Origin: Shinella yambaruensis
GTDB lineage: Bacteria; Pseudomonadota; Alphaproteobacteria; Rhizobiales; Rhizobiaceae
DNA: 64,000 bases
NCBI RefSeq assembly: GCF_022899355.1
Contig: NZ_JALJCK010000010.1
Span: 62,001 to 126,000 of the forward strand
Direction: 5' to 3'
Below the pieces are notes generated by a model, which did not search any database, was not told the origin of the DNA, and saw only the letters and a list, made by a program, of their open reading frames with translations. This document shows, piece after piece, positions 1-8,406 of the stretch. How positions within the stretch are numbered: position 1 is the stretch's first letter; each line of letters starts with the position of its first letter. The translations under genes were made by a program, and so were the position numbers.

Positions 1-969
1 CGCTTCGACGAGGGCTGGGATGCGCTGCGCGAAAAGCGCATGGAGCGCCTCGTCGCGGAAGGCATCCTGCCGGCCGACACCACGCTCAGCGAGCGCGATC
101 CGACGCAGCCGGCCTGGACGGCCGAGGAACACAAGGCGTGGCAGGCCAAGCGCATGCAGGCCTATGCGGCCCAGATCGAAGGCATGGATCGCGGCATCGG
201 CCGGATCGTCGAGGCGCTCAAGGCGAGCGGCACGTTCGAGAACACGCTGTTCGTCTTCCTTTCCGACAACGGCGCCTCGCCGGAGGACCTGCCCCAGTTC
301 GATGTCGAGACCTTCATGCAGCGGGCCGACATCCTGCCGCGGGCGACGCGTGACGGCAGGCCGATGCGCGTGGGCAACACGCCGGACATCGTTCCGGGCG
401 CCGAAGACACCTATTCGAGCTATGGCCGCGCCTGGGCGAACCTCTCCAACACGCCGTTCCGCTTCTACAAGCGCTGGGTGCACGAAGGCGGGATCGCGAC
501 GCCGCTGATCGTACACTGGCCGGCTGGCGGGTTTGCGGACGGGGCGATCCTCGATGCGCCGACGCAGCTCGTCGACATCGCGCCGACGATCCTGGACGTG
601 ACCGGCGCCAGCTATCCGCCGCCGGCGCTCGGCCGCGCGGTCGCGCCGCTGGAGGGGCGGAGCCTGCTGCCGCTCCTGCGCGGCGGGTCGCTGCTTGAAG
701 CACCGCTTTACTGGGAGCATACGGGCAATGCCGCGATCCGGGTCGGGCGCTGGAAGCTCGTGCGCGAGGAGCCGAACGGCTGGGAGCTCTACGACCTTGC
801 GGCCGACCGCACGGAGCTCGTCGACCTTGCGGCGGACAATCCCGATATCGTCGCCGACCTTGCGGCCCGGTGGCAGGCCTGGGCTGCCCGGGTGGGCGTC
901 ATCCCGTGGGACGTGACGGTCGGCATCTATGTCGAGCGCGGGCAGCACCCGAGCCTTGCCGCCGGCTGA
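1..969 (+). CDS. Arylsulfatase, type I sulfatase family (5' truncated by window edge)
   Basis: Open from the first base in frame 1 to TGA at 967-969, so this is the C-terminal 322 residues of a longer sulfatase. The stretch FLSDNGASPED is the alkaline-phosphatase-superfamily metal-binding motif (SDNGA) that sits in the middle of type I sulfatases, and the C-terminal part (GRWKLVREEPNGWELYDL, then TELVDLAADNPDIV) is the typical closing subdomain. The catalytic Cys of the CxPxR motif must lie upstream of the window. The family hydrolyses sulfate esters in the periplasm or cytoplasm. A formylglycine-generating enzyme gene lies 1.6 kb downstream, which fits a cysteine-type sulfatase needing maturation. 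The substrate cannot be told. Confidence 0.9.
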   Translation, partial: RFDEGWDALREKRMERLVAEGILPADTTLSERDPTQPAWTAEEHKAWQAKRMQAYAAQIEGMDRGIGRIVEALKASGTFENTLFVFLSDNGASPEDLPQFDVETFMQRADILPRATRDGRPMRVGNTPDIVPGAEDTYSSYGRAWANLSNTPFRFYKRWVHEGGIATPLIVHWPAGGFADGAILDAPTQLVDIAPTILDVTGASYPPPALGRAVAPLEGRSLLPLLRGGSLLEAPLYWEHTGNAAIRVGRWKLVREEPNGWELYDLAADRTELVDLAADNPDIVADLAARWQAWAARVGVIPWDVTVGIYVERGQHPSLAAG

Positions 970-1042
970 TCTGCCGCCGCCATCGGGCCGGTCCCCGGTT
1001 GGGACCGGCTTCCCTTTCAGACTGTCAAGGAGAGTCACGACG

Positions 1043-2092
1043 ATGGCCTCGGTCGAAATTCACAACGTCCAGAAGTCCTACGGCACGCTCAAGGCCCTGC
1101 ACGGCGTTTCCATCCAGATCGACGACGGGGAGTTCGTCACGCTTGTCGGTCCGTCGGGCTGCGGCAAGTCGACCCTCCTGCGCATGCTTGCAGGCCTTGA
1201 GGAGATCAGCGGCGGCACGATACGGATCGCCGAGACCGTCGTGAACGAGCTGCCCCCCAAGGACCGCGACATTGCGATGGTCTTCCAGAACTACGCGCTC
1301 TATCCCCATATGACCGTGGCGGAGAACATGGGCTTCGCGCTGAAGCTCAAGAACACGGACAAGCGCGAAATCCAGGGCAAGGTGGAGCGGGCGGCGCGTA
1401 TCCTCAACCTCGACACGCTTCTGCAGCGCTATCCGCGCCAGCTTTCCGGCGGCCAGCGCCAGCGCGTGGCGATGGGGCGGGCGATCGTTCGCGACCCCAA
1501 GGTGTTCCTGTTCGACGAGCCGCTTTCCAATCTCGACGCGAAGCTGCGCGTTTCCATGCGGGCGGAGATCAAGAGCCTGCACCAGCGCCTCGGAACGACC
1601 ACCGTCTATGTGACGCATGATCAGGTGGAGGCGATGACGATGGCCGACAAGATCGTCGTCATGCGCGACGGCGTCGTCGAGCAGGTCGGTGCGCCGCTGG
1701 CGCTTTACGACAGTCCCGTCAACATGTTCGTCGCCGGCTTCATCGGTTCGCCGGCAATGAATTTTCTGACGGGAGAGATCCGCGACGACGGGTTCCTCGC
1801 CGGCGACGTCCGGCTGCCGCTTGCCGCGCCGGCTCCGGAACTGGTTGGCCGGCGGGCGGTCTACGGCGTCCGGCCCGAACATATCGGCATTGGCGAAGAC
1901 GGCGTTGCCGCGGAGGTCTGCGTGGTGGAGCCGACCGGGGCCGAAACCTATCTCGTCGTAAGGCTCGCGGGGCAGGAGGTCACCTGCGTCGCGCGCGACC
2001 GCCTGGATGTGCGGGCCGGGCACATGGTGCGGCTGTCACCCGACCCGGGCCGCATCCACCTTTTCGACCCGCAAAGCGGGCGGCGTCTCTAG
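1043..2092 (+). CDS. ABC transporter ATP-binding protein, MalK/UgpC-type
   Basis: A 349-residue ATPase of carbohydrate-uptake (CUT1) type. Walker A GPSGCGKST is at residues 36-44, the signature LSGGQRQR at 134-141 and Walker B FLFDEP at 155-160, followed by a THDQ switch histidine. The C-terminal third (VRPEHIGIG) is the regulatory TOBE domain of MalK/UgpC proteins. The frame is open further upstream, but ATG at 1043 is preceded by AAGGAG at 1026-1031 and begins the conserved MASVEIHNVQKSYG. It follows the sulfatase gene by about 70 bp, so they are probably co-transcribed; permeases and binding protein would be upstream of the window. The substrate is unknown and may be a sulfated sugar or a sulfate-ester product. 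Confidence 0.92.
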   Translation: MASVEIHNVQKSYGTLKALHGVSIQIDDGEFVTLVGPSGCGKSTLLRMLAGLEEISGGTIRIAETVVNELPPKDRDIAMVFQNYALYPHMTVAENMGFALKLKNTDKREIQGKVERAARILNLDTLLQRYPRQLSGGQRQRVAMGRAIVRDPKVFLFDEPLSNLDAKLRVSMRAEIKSLHQRLGTTTVYVTHDQVEAMTMADKIVVMRDGVVEQVGAPLALYDSPVNMFVAGFIGSPAMNFLTGEIRDDGFLAGDVRLPLAAPAPELVGRRAVYGVRPEHIGIGEDGVAAEVCVVEPTGAETYLVVRLAGQEVTCVARDRLDVRAGHMVRLSPDPGRIHLFDPQSGRRL

Positions 2093-2202
2093 GGCAGGGG
2101 ATTTCGCGTCCGCTCGCGGATCCGCGCCGCATGGCCGGCACGCGGGATGCCGGGCCGGCCCTGATGTCCATTTCTCCGTTTTCACCAGCCAAGGAGCGGA
2201 TC

Positions 2203-2559
2203 ATGAACCCTGGCCACAAACCTCCCCGGACCTGGGGCGAACTGCATGCCCTCGCCATGGCGAGCGGTTCCGCCTTTCCGCGGCAACTGGCCCTGCTTGT
2301 GGACTTCGCCCTGCAGCATCCGGATATCATGGCCTTCGGGACATGTTCGTCGATCGCGCGGCGGGCCGGCGTGTCGGCGACGACCGTCTCCCGCCTCGCG
2401 GGCGTTCTCGGCTATCGCTCGTTCCGCGACCTGCGGACGCTGTTCCGGGACGATCTGGTGCGCAGAGGAGGCGCGCGCTCGCTGAAGGCACAGGGAAAGG
2501 CCGTCAGGCAGCGAACGAGCCCCGGGCGACCTGCGCAGGAATGTCAGGGCCGGTCGTAG
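2203..2559 (+). CDS. HTH-only RpiR-family regulator (probably truncated)
   Basis: 118 residues. Residues about 30-77 (FALQHPDIMAFG, then SSIARRAGVSATTVSRLAG and LGYRSFRDLR) match the N-terminal HTH_6 domain of RpiR regulators. The SIS sugar-phosphate-binding domain of the usual ~280-residue protein is missing. The tail after residue 85 is arginine- and glycine-rich and looks non-native, and the reading frame ends 16 bp inside the 3' end of the convergent FGE gene. ATG at 2203 has AAGGAG at 2191-2196, so translation is plausible. It is either a degenerate regulator of the upstream sulfatase/transport operon or a DNA-binding-only protein. Confidence 0.6.
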   Translation: MNPGHKPPRTWGELHALAMASGSAFPRQLALLVDFALQHPDIMAFGTCSSIARRAGVSATTVSRLAGVLGYRSFRDLRTLFRDDLVRRGGARSLKAQGKAVRQRTSPGRPAQECQGRS

Positions 2560-3512
2560 GCGAGGCGGAAGCCGATATGGCCCGTCGACGTGTCGGCGCT
2601 GTGCCCCATGCGGGCGGCGATGCGATAGCGGTAGCAGTAGCCGATGTGGCAGAGATAGGAGCCCCCCTTGAGAAGGCGCTCGGCATTCCGGCCTGCGAGC
2701 GCGTTGCGTGCCTTCGCGGCCTGTGTGAGGGGCTGGACGTGAAACGCGTCGGCACACCATTCCCAGACATTGCCGCACATGTTGAAGAGGCCCGCGGGGT
2801 TCGGTTCGAACGCGTCCACCGGCGCCGTGCCGCCATAGCCGTCGGCAAGCGAATTGATGTACGGGAAACGACCCTGCCAGATGTTGCAGTGGATGGCCCG
2901 GTCGCTGGGCTCATCGTCCCCCCATGGATACCGCATCTCCGCCCGGCCGGCCTTTGCGGCGTGCTCCCACTCGGCTTCGGAGGGCAGCCGGCCGCCAGCC
3001 CAGCGGGCAAAGGCCTGTGCGTCGTTCCAGGAGACGTGGACGACCGGGTGCCGGTCGTCCGCACGGAGCGGACCGCCGGGGCCGCCCGGCAGGCGCCATG
3101 TCGCGCCGTCGACCCGATGCCACCAGGGCAGGCCGACCGGCTGGCTGGTCGCGGTTCCCGGTGCGACAAAGTCCTTGAAGACGAAGCTCCAGCCGAAACG
3201 CTCCGCATCCGTGACATGGCCGGTGTCCGCCACGAAACGGGCGAAGCGCGCATTCGTGACGGCATGCCTGTCCAGGCCATACGCCCGCACCGCCACCTGG
3301 CGCGCCGGACCCTCTCCGTCCGTATCGATGACGGGCCTGTCGGTGCCGACGGTCGCGATGCCCGCGTCGAACCAGGCGACGTCCGCCGGCGCCGGTGCCG
3401 TCGCCGGCAGGGCCTCGCCGTTTCGCGCCGGTGCATTGCCGGCGCCTTCGCGGCGCGGCAGGCTGCAGCAGCTTCGTTTCGCTTCCGGGTTCTCCGCCAT
3501 GTCGCCCCGCAT
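2544..3512 (-). CDS. Formylglycine-generating enzyme (sulfatase-modifying factor)
   Basis: An SUMF1/FGE-sulfatase-domain protein of about 322 residues. The family oxidises the active-site Cys of sulfatases to C-alpha-formylglycine. The diagnostic block GGSYLCHIGYCYRYR carries both FGE cysteines (288 and 293 from this start), which separates it from the many non-catalytic FGE-like proteins. GRLPSEAEWEHAAKAG, YPWGDD, NMCGNVWEW and the terminal GFRLAYDRP are family blocks. The start is uncertain: ATG codons at 3584, 3512 and 3500 are in frame, and 3512 leaves a free intergenic region before the divergent LysR gene. The sulfatase at the window start is the obvious client (inference). Confidence 0.9.
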   Translation of the reverse strand: MRGDMAENPEAKRSCCSLPRREGAGNAPARNGEALPATAPAPADVAWFDAGIATVGTDRPVIDTDGEGPARQVAVRAYGLDRHAVTNARFARFVADTGHVTDAERFGWSFVFKDFVAPGTATSQPVGLPWWHRVDGATWRLPGGPGGPLRADDRHPVVHVSWNDAQAFARWAGGRLPSEAEWEHAAKAGRAEMRYPWGDDEPSDRAIHCNIWQGRFPYINSLADGYGGTAPVDAFEPNPAGLFNMCGNVWEWCADAFHVQPLTQAAKARNALAGRNAERLLKGGSYLCHIGYCYRYRIAARMGHSADTSTGHIGFRLAYDRP

Positions 3513-3557
3513 CGCCTTGCCTCGTGTGGCAGACACTAGTGAAGCTTTGCCATGCCG

Positions 3558-3563
3558 TATAAT
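3558..3563 (+). promoter_or_regulatory. Candidate -10 element for the LysR gene
   Basis: A perfect TATAAT hexamer 33 bp before the ATG at 3596, in the intergenic region between the FGE gene and the LysR gene. No convincing -35 was seen at 17 bp. A strong GGAGGAG ribosome-binding site follows at 3587-3593. Confidence 0.4.
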
Positions 3564-3595
3564 ACTTAAATGCTCGAAAGCCATACGGAGGAGTT

Positions 3596-4534
3596 ATGGA
3601 CCTGCTGCGCAATATCGGCTTGCTGCGATCGTTCCTGACCGTTGCGAGGGAGGGCAATGTGACGGCCGCTGCCGAGAAGATGGGACTTAGCCAGCCGGCC
3701 TTGACGCGGAACATCCGGCGGCTCGAGGAGGAGTGCGGGATAACGCTGTTCGACAGGCACACGCGCGGCGTCACCCTCACTATCTATGGGCAGACGCTGC
3801 TGCGTTATGCGCAGATGATCGATACGGAATGCCGCTTTGCCTCGTCCGAGCTGGAAGCGATGCGCAGCGGGCACCGGGGGCACCTGAGGATCGGCGGCGG
3901 GCCGTTCTGGGGCGGTACGCTGCTGCCCAAGGCGTTGACGCGGCTGCACCAGCGCTTCCCCGATGTCCGCACGACCCTCGATGTCGGGGTCAACACCGTC
4001 ATTCACCCCAAGCTCTTCGCCGGCGAGCTCGACCTCGTGGTCTCGGCCAGCCCGCATGACCTGTCGGCGCTTCCGGACCATATCGGTTTTCGGCCGCTCA
4101 TCACCATCCAGAGCGGGATCTTCGCGCGGGATGCCCATCCGATCTTCGAGCGCTCGCCCCTCGACCTCAACAATCTGTCCCGGTTCCAATGGGTCCTCTA
4201 CCAGGCCGATACGGACGCCATCGAGCGCCTGAGCGCCTTCCTGAAGTCGCTGGGAATAGGCCCGCCGCGGATCGCGGTCGAATCGAGTTCTCTCATGGCG
4301 GTCGTCGAACTGGTGCGCAGCGGCGATTTTCTCGCCTGCCTCGCTGCGCCGCTGTTCGGGAGCTTCCGCGATATCGGCATTCGCCAGGTGGAGACGACGC
4401 GCGAAATCTGGAGCTTCGATGCGGGGATCCTGTATCACAAGGCCATCGAGACCACCGCGCCCTATGAGATGCTGCGGCGGACGCTCACGGAGCTTATCGC
4501 GGCCGCCGGCCTCAAGGCGAAGGACGGCCGCTGA
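3596..4534 (+). CDS. LysR-family transcriptional regulator
   Basis: 312 residues. The N-terminal winged HTH (FLTVAREGNVTAAAEKMGLS, then QPALTRNIRRLEEECG and LFDRHTRGVTLT) is followed by a LysR substrate-binding domain from about residue 90. ATG at 3596 follows a GGAGGAG site. It is divergent from the FGE gene, the usual arrangement for a LysR regulator of its neighbour, so control of sulfatase maturation or sulfate-ester use is a reasonable guess. No ligand can be inferred. Confidence 0.9.
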   Translation: MDLLRNIGLLRSFLTVAREGNVTAAAEKMGLSQPALTRNIRRLEEECGITLFDRHTRGVTLTIYGQTLLRYAQMIDTECRFASSELEAMRSGHRGHLRIGGGPFWGGTLLPKALTRLHQRFPDVRTTLDVGVNTVIHPKLFAGELDLVVSASPHDLSALPDHIGFRPLITIQSGIFARDAHPIFERSPLDLNNLSRFQWVLYQADTDAIERLSAFLKSLGIGPPRIAVESSSLMAVVELVRSGDFLACLAAPLFGSFRDIGIRQVETTREIWSFDAGILYHKAIETTAPYEMLRRTLTELIAAAGLKAKDGR

Positions 4535-4585
4535 GCCGGCTTGTGATGTGCCCGCGGGACGCCTCCGCCGTGCGTTCCGCGCGTT

Positions 4586-5476
4586 TCACATGAAGATCAG
4601 CCCCATGCCGATGACGACGAGGGCCGCGCCGGCCCAGGCGCCGCCGGCAGGCCGCTCGCCGGTCCTCAGCCAGAGCATGGGCAGGATCATCACCGGCGAG
4701 GTGGCGGAGAGCGTCGAGACGATGCCGACCTTTCCGCCGGAAAGGGCGAACAGCAGCAATGTCATGCCGATGGCGAGCGCGAGGATGCCGGTCAGCGCCG
4801 TCATTGCCGCGACCTTCAGCGTCAGCGGCCCCCTCGGCTTCACGGAGGGGATCGGCAGCTGGAGCAGAATGCTGAGGCAGAAGGCGGCGGTGCCGACGCG
4901 CAGCAGCGAGGCGAGGAAGGGATCGATGCTGGTCGCCATGACCGGCCGGGCGAGGATGGAGCCGATGGCCTGGCCCGTCGCCGCGCCGATGCCCAGCAGC
5001 ACGCCGACCGAAAGCGGCCCCTTGATCGCCTCCCATTGGTGCATCTGCGCCCGGCGCTTGCCGAAGACGATGGCCAGCAGCACGCCGAAGGCCGTCAGCA
5101 GGATGCCTGCCACCGCGAGGCTCGACAGGGTCTCGCCCAGCACCAGCCATCCGAGCAGGGCGGCAATCGGCGCGTTCAGGGCGAAGAGGATGCCGGAGCG
5201 GCGCGGGCCGAGACGGTTGAGCGTTTCGAAGAGCAGCGTGTCGCCGAGGAAGATGCCGATCAGCCCGGACAAGAGCAGCGGCCCGGCGCTCGCCATGTCC
5301 AGCTCCCGCCAGACGCCGGTGAACAGGACGTAGAGCGCCAGCAGACCGGTGACGAAGACCTGGCGTGCCCGGTTGAAGGCCGGTGCGCCGAGATGGCCCG
5401 CGGGGCCGGCCGAGATCAATCCGGTCAGGGCCCAGCAGGTCGCGGCGCCGAGCGCCGCAAGTTCATGGATTGGCAT
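4586..5476 (-). CDS. DMT-superfamily permease (EamA domains)
   Basis: 296 residues with about ten hydrophobic segments arranged as two EamA repeats. ALGAATCWALTGLISAGPAG starts the first and a hydrophobic segment near residue 160 begins the second. Motifs such as LSGLIGIFLGDTLLFETL and LGWLVLGETLS (the conserved glutamate of EamA repeats) support the family, whose members export amino acids, purines or other metabolites across the inner membrane. It is convergent with the LysR gene and divergent from the ABC transporter operon at 5716. The substrate is unknown. Confidence 0.88.
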   Translation of the reverse strand: MPIHELAALGAATCWALTGLISAGPAGHLGAPAFNRARQVFVTGLLALYVLFTGVWRELDMASAGPLLLSGLIGIFLGDTLLFETLNRLGPRRSGILFALNAPIAALLGWLVLGETLSSLAVAGILLTAFGVLLAIVFGKRRAQMHQWEAIKGPLSVGVLLGIGAATGQAIGSILARPVMATSIDPFLASLLRVGTAAFCLSILLQLPIPSVKPRGPLTLKVAAMTALTGILALAIGMTLLLFALSGGKVGIVSTLSATSPVMILPMLWLRTGERPAGGAWAGAALVVIGMGLIFM

Positions 5477-5653
5477 CGTTTTCCGATCGGTGCGTTACGG
5501 TCCGGGAGAAAATTTCGCGTCACGCCGTTAAAGCGGGATCGAATGGCTTTCGTCCAGAGCTGCCGGCGTCAGTCAACAGGGGACTTTCGGTTCGATGCGG
5601 GTTTCACGACCGGCACCCGATCGCGGCGCGGGCCTGGCGGGGCACTGCAAAGG

Positions 5654-5671
5654 CTGTCACATGGGTGTCAA
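5654..5671 (+). promoter_or_regulatory. Probable Pho box upstream of the ABC transporter operon
   Basis: CTGTCAC, four bases, then GTGTCAA: two 7-bp direct repeats with an 11-bp period, which is the PhoB box layout (consensus CTGTCAT-N4-CTGTCAT). It ends 44 bp before the ATG at 5716. The rest of the 239-bp intergenic region (5477-5715) shows no gene. Control by PhoB is inferred from the motif only. Confidence 0.5.
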
Positions 5672-5715
5672 GCGACGGGCGTAGGGAGCGATGACGTTCC
5701 CGGAAGGATGCTCCC

Positions 5716-6693
5716 ATGAAAACCCTTGTCTCCGCCGCCGCTCTCCTCGCCGCCAGCTTCGTTGCCCTGCCGGCTTCTGCCGCAAATCTCGTGCTCTATA
5801 CCAGCCAGCCGAACGAGGACGCGCAGGCGACCGTCGACGGCTTCATGGCCGCCCATCCCGACATCAAGGTGGACTGGGTGCGCGACGGCACGCCGAAGAT
5901 CATGGCCAAGCTCCAGGCAGAGATCGCGGCCGGCAATCCGGTTGCCGACGTGCTGCTGATCGCCGACACCGTCACGCTCGAGCGCCTGAAGCAGGACGGC
6001 AAGCTGCTCGCCTATCTCTCGCCGGAAGCCGGCAGCTACGATGCGAGCCTCTACGACAAGGACGGCCACTACTATTCGACCAAGCTGATCACCACCGGCA
6101 TCGTCTATAATACCGCGGCGGCGATGAAGCCGGTGCGCTGGCAGGACCTTGCAAAGCCGGAGGCCAAGGGCCTTGCCACCATGCCGAGCCCGCTGACCTC
6201 GGGCGCCGCCCTCATCCACGCCCAGACGCTGGCCTCCGTCGATGGCCTCGGTTGGGACTACTACAAGGCGCTCGCCGAAAACGGCGCCACGGCGGCGGGC
6301 GGCAACGGCGCGGTGCTGAAGGCCGTCGCCTCGGGCGAGAAGGCCTATGGGATGATCGTCGACTACATGCCGATCCGCGAAAAGGCGAAGGGCGCGCCGG
6401 TCGCGTTCGTCTTCCCGGCCGAAGGCGTTTCCGCCGTCACCGAGCCTGTCGGCATCCTTGCATCCTCGAAGAATGCCGAGGCGGCCAAGAAATTCGTCGA
6501 CTACGTGCTTTCGGTCGAGGGCCAGGAAGGCTTCGTCAAGCTCGGCTACATCCCGGCCCGCAACGGCATCGCCATGCCGGACGGTTTCCCGGCGCGCGAG
6601 ACGATCCGCGTGCTGCCGCTCGATGCGGCTGAGGCGCTGAAGAACACCGACGCGGACCTGAAGACGTTCTCCGGCTATTTCGGCTCGAACTGA
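5716..6693 (+). CDS. Extracellular solute-binding protein, ferric-iron/phosphonate family
   Basis: 325 residues. A Sec signal peptide (residues 1-23, ending PASA-A) precedes NLVLYTSQPNEDAQATVDGF, the start of a periplasmic binding protein of the FbpA/AfuA/2-aminoethylphosphonate group. Downstream blocks (GNPVADVLLIADT, then ITTGIVYNT and GYIPARNG) are typical of that group. It lacks the adjacent Tyr-Tyr pair expected in true FbpA iron binders. It heads an operon with a permease and an ATPase, behind a probable Pho box, so phosphonate or an organophosphate is as likely as iron. Confidence 0.85.
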   Translation: MKTLVSAAALLAASFVALPASAANLVLYTSQPNEDAQATVDGFMAAHPDIKVDWVRDGTPKIMAKLQAEIAAGNPVADVLLIADTVTLERLKQDGKLLAYLSPEAGSYDASLYDKDGHYYSTKLITTGIVYNTAAAMKPVRWQDLAKPEAKGLATMPSPLTSGAALIHAQTLASVDGLGWDYYKALAENGATAAGGNGAVLKAVASGEKAYGMIVDYMPIREKAKGAPVAFVFPAEGVSAVTEPVGILASSKNAEAAKKFVDYVLSVEGQEGFVKLGYIPARNGIAMPDGFPARETIRVLPLDAAEALKNTDADLKTFSGYFGSN

Positions 6694-6710
6694 GGCACGC
6701 CGCCACCTTC

Positions 6711-8406
6711 ATGCATGGATATGTTCGTCCGGGAAGCAGCCAGCCCATCTGGCTGTTTCCGCTTATCGCAAGCGTGGTCGTCCTTCTCAGCGTGCTGCCC
6801 CTCATGCGGCTGGCGGCGACCGGCATCGCCGCGTTTGCCGATGGCGGCGCTTTCGCGGTGCTCACCGATCGCGCGCTCTGGTCGGCGACCTATTTCACGC
6901 TCGTCACCGCCATCATCGGCACTCTCATCTCGCTGGCGATCGGTTCGCTCTTCGCCTTCCTGCTGACCTTGACCGACATGCCGGGCCCGGGGGGCGCTGG
7001 GCTTTCTCTTCGTGCTGCCGATGATGATCCCGCCGCAGGTGACGGCGCTGGCCTGGGTGCAGATGTCCGGCCCTTCGAGCCCGCTCCTGAAGGCGCTGCA
7101 TATCGCGCCGCCCCTCGGCTCGCCGCAGCCGCTCTATTCGGTCGGGGGGGTCGCGCTGCTCTACGGCGTGCAGCATGCGCCGCTCGTCTATCTCGCCCTC
7201 AGGGCGGGGCTGATGAACGTGCCCCGCGACGGGATGGAGGCGGCGCGCCTTTCCGGCGCCTCGGCCCTGCGCACGTTCCGGGACATCGTCCTGCCGCTCG
7301 CCCTGCCGGGCATGATCGCGGGCGCCGCCATCGCCTTCGTCTCCTGCATCGGCAATTTCGGCATCCCGGCGATCCTCGGCATTCCGGCGTCGATCTACAC
7401 CCTTTCGACCCTCGTCTTCACCAAGTTCGCGGCCTTCACGGATCGCACCTTCGGCGAGGTCGCGCTGCTCTCCGGCGTCATCGCGCTGATCTCGGTGGCG
7501 GGGCTTGCCGTGCAGGAGCGCGCGCTCGGCGGCCGTGACTACCGCATTCTCGGCCAGTCCGGCGCGGCGGCATGCCTTCCCGTCGGCCGGTGGCGGTTCG
7601 TCTTCCTGCCCGTGCTGGCGATCCTTCTCTTCTTCATGCTGGTCGCGCCCTTCCTCGCGCTGCTCGCGGGTGCGCTGGTGCCGGCCTATGGCGTGCCGCT
7701 GACAGTTAAGACCCTGTCCTTCCACGCCTTCGAGGAGGTGCTGCTGCGGCAGGCGATCACCCGGACCGCCTTCGCCAACTCCCTGTTCCTCGCCGCCGTC
7801 ACCGCCATCGGCCTGCTCGTCCTGTCGGTGCTTGCGGGCTATATGCTGACGCGCCGGCGGGATGCGGCATCGCGCATGGTGGCGAGCCTGATCGAGATCC
7901 CCTATGCGCTCCCCGGCATCGTCGTCGCCGTGGCGTTCATCCTCGTCTTCGCGGCCCCGCTGCCGGTCTTCAACGTGACGCTCTACGGCACGATCTGGAT
8001 CATCCTCGTCGCCTATTTCGCGAGCTTCTTCGCGGTCAGCCTGAAGCCCGTCGTCAGCGCCTATCGCCAGCTCGATCCGGCGCTGGAGGAGGCGGCGCGC
8101 CTTGCCGGCGCCGGCTTCTTCACGCGACTCAAGGATATCCTGGTACCGCTCGTCGCGCCCGCCGCGGGCGCTTCGGTCATTCTCGTGTTCCTCATCGCCT
8201 GCAACGAGCTGACGGTTTCCGCGCTGCTCTGGTCTGCGGGCACGCAGACGCTCGGCGTCGTGATCTACAATCTCGACGACAGCGGCGGCTCCGATCTTGC
8301 CTCCGCGCTTTCCGTGCTCGTGGTCCTCATGGTCGTCGCCATGATGCTGCTGCTCGAGGCGATGGCGAAGCACCTGCCGAAGGGGGCGGTGCCGTGGCGA
8401 AGCTGA
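6711..8406 (+). pseudogene. ABC transporter permease with two inner-membrane domains, frameshifted
   Basis: The reading frame starting at 6711 gives the first membrane segments and ends FAFLLTLTDMPGPG. The protein then continues one frame over from about 6995 (ALGFLFVLPMMIPPQVTALA) to the stop at 8404-8406. The switch lies in a run of six G at 6989-6994; five G would restore a single protein of about 565 residues, the normal size of FbpB-type double permeases. Both EAA-type loops (GMEAARLSGASALRTFRDI and EEAARLAGAGFFTRLKDI) are intact in the second part. Either a true phase change or a sequencing error in the homopolymer. It overlaps the next gene by 13 bp. Confidence 0.85.
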
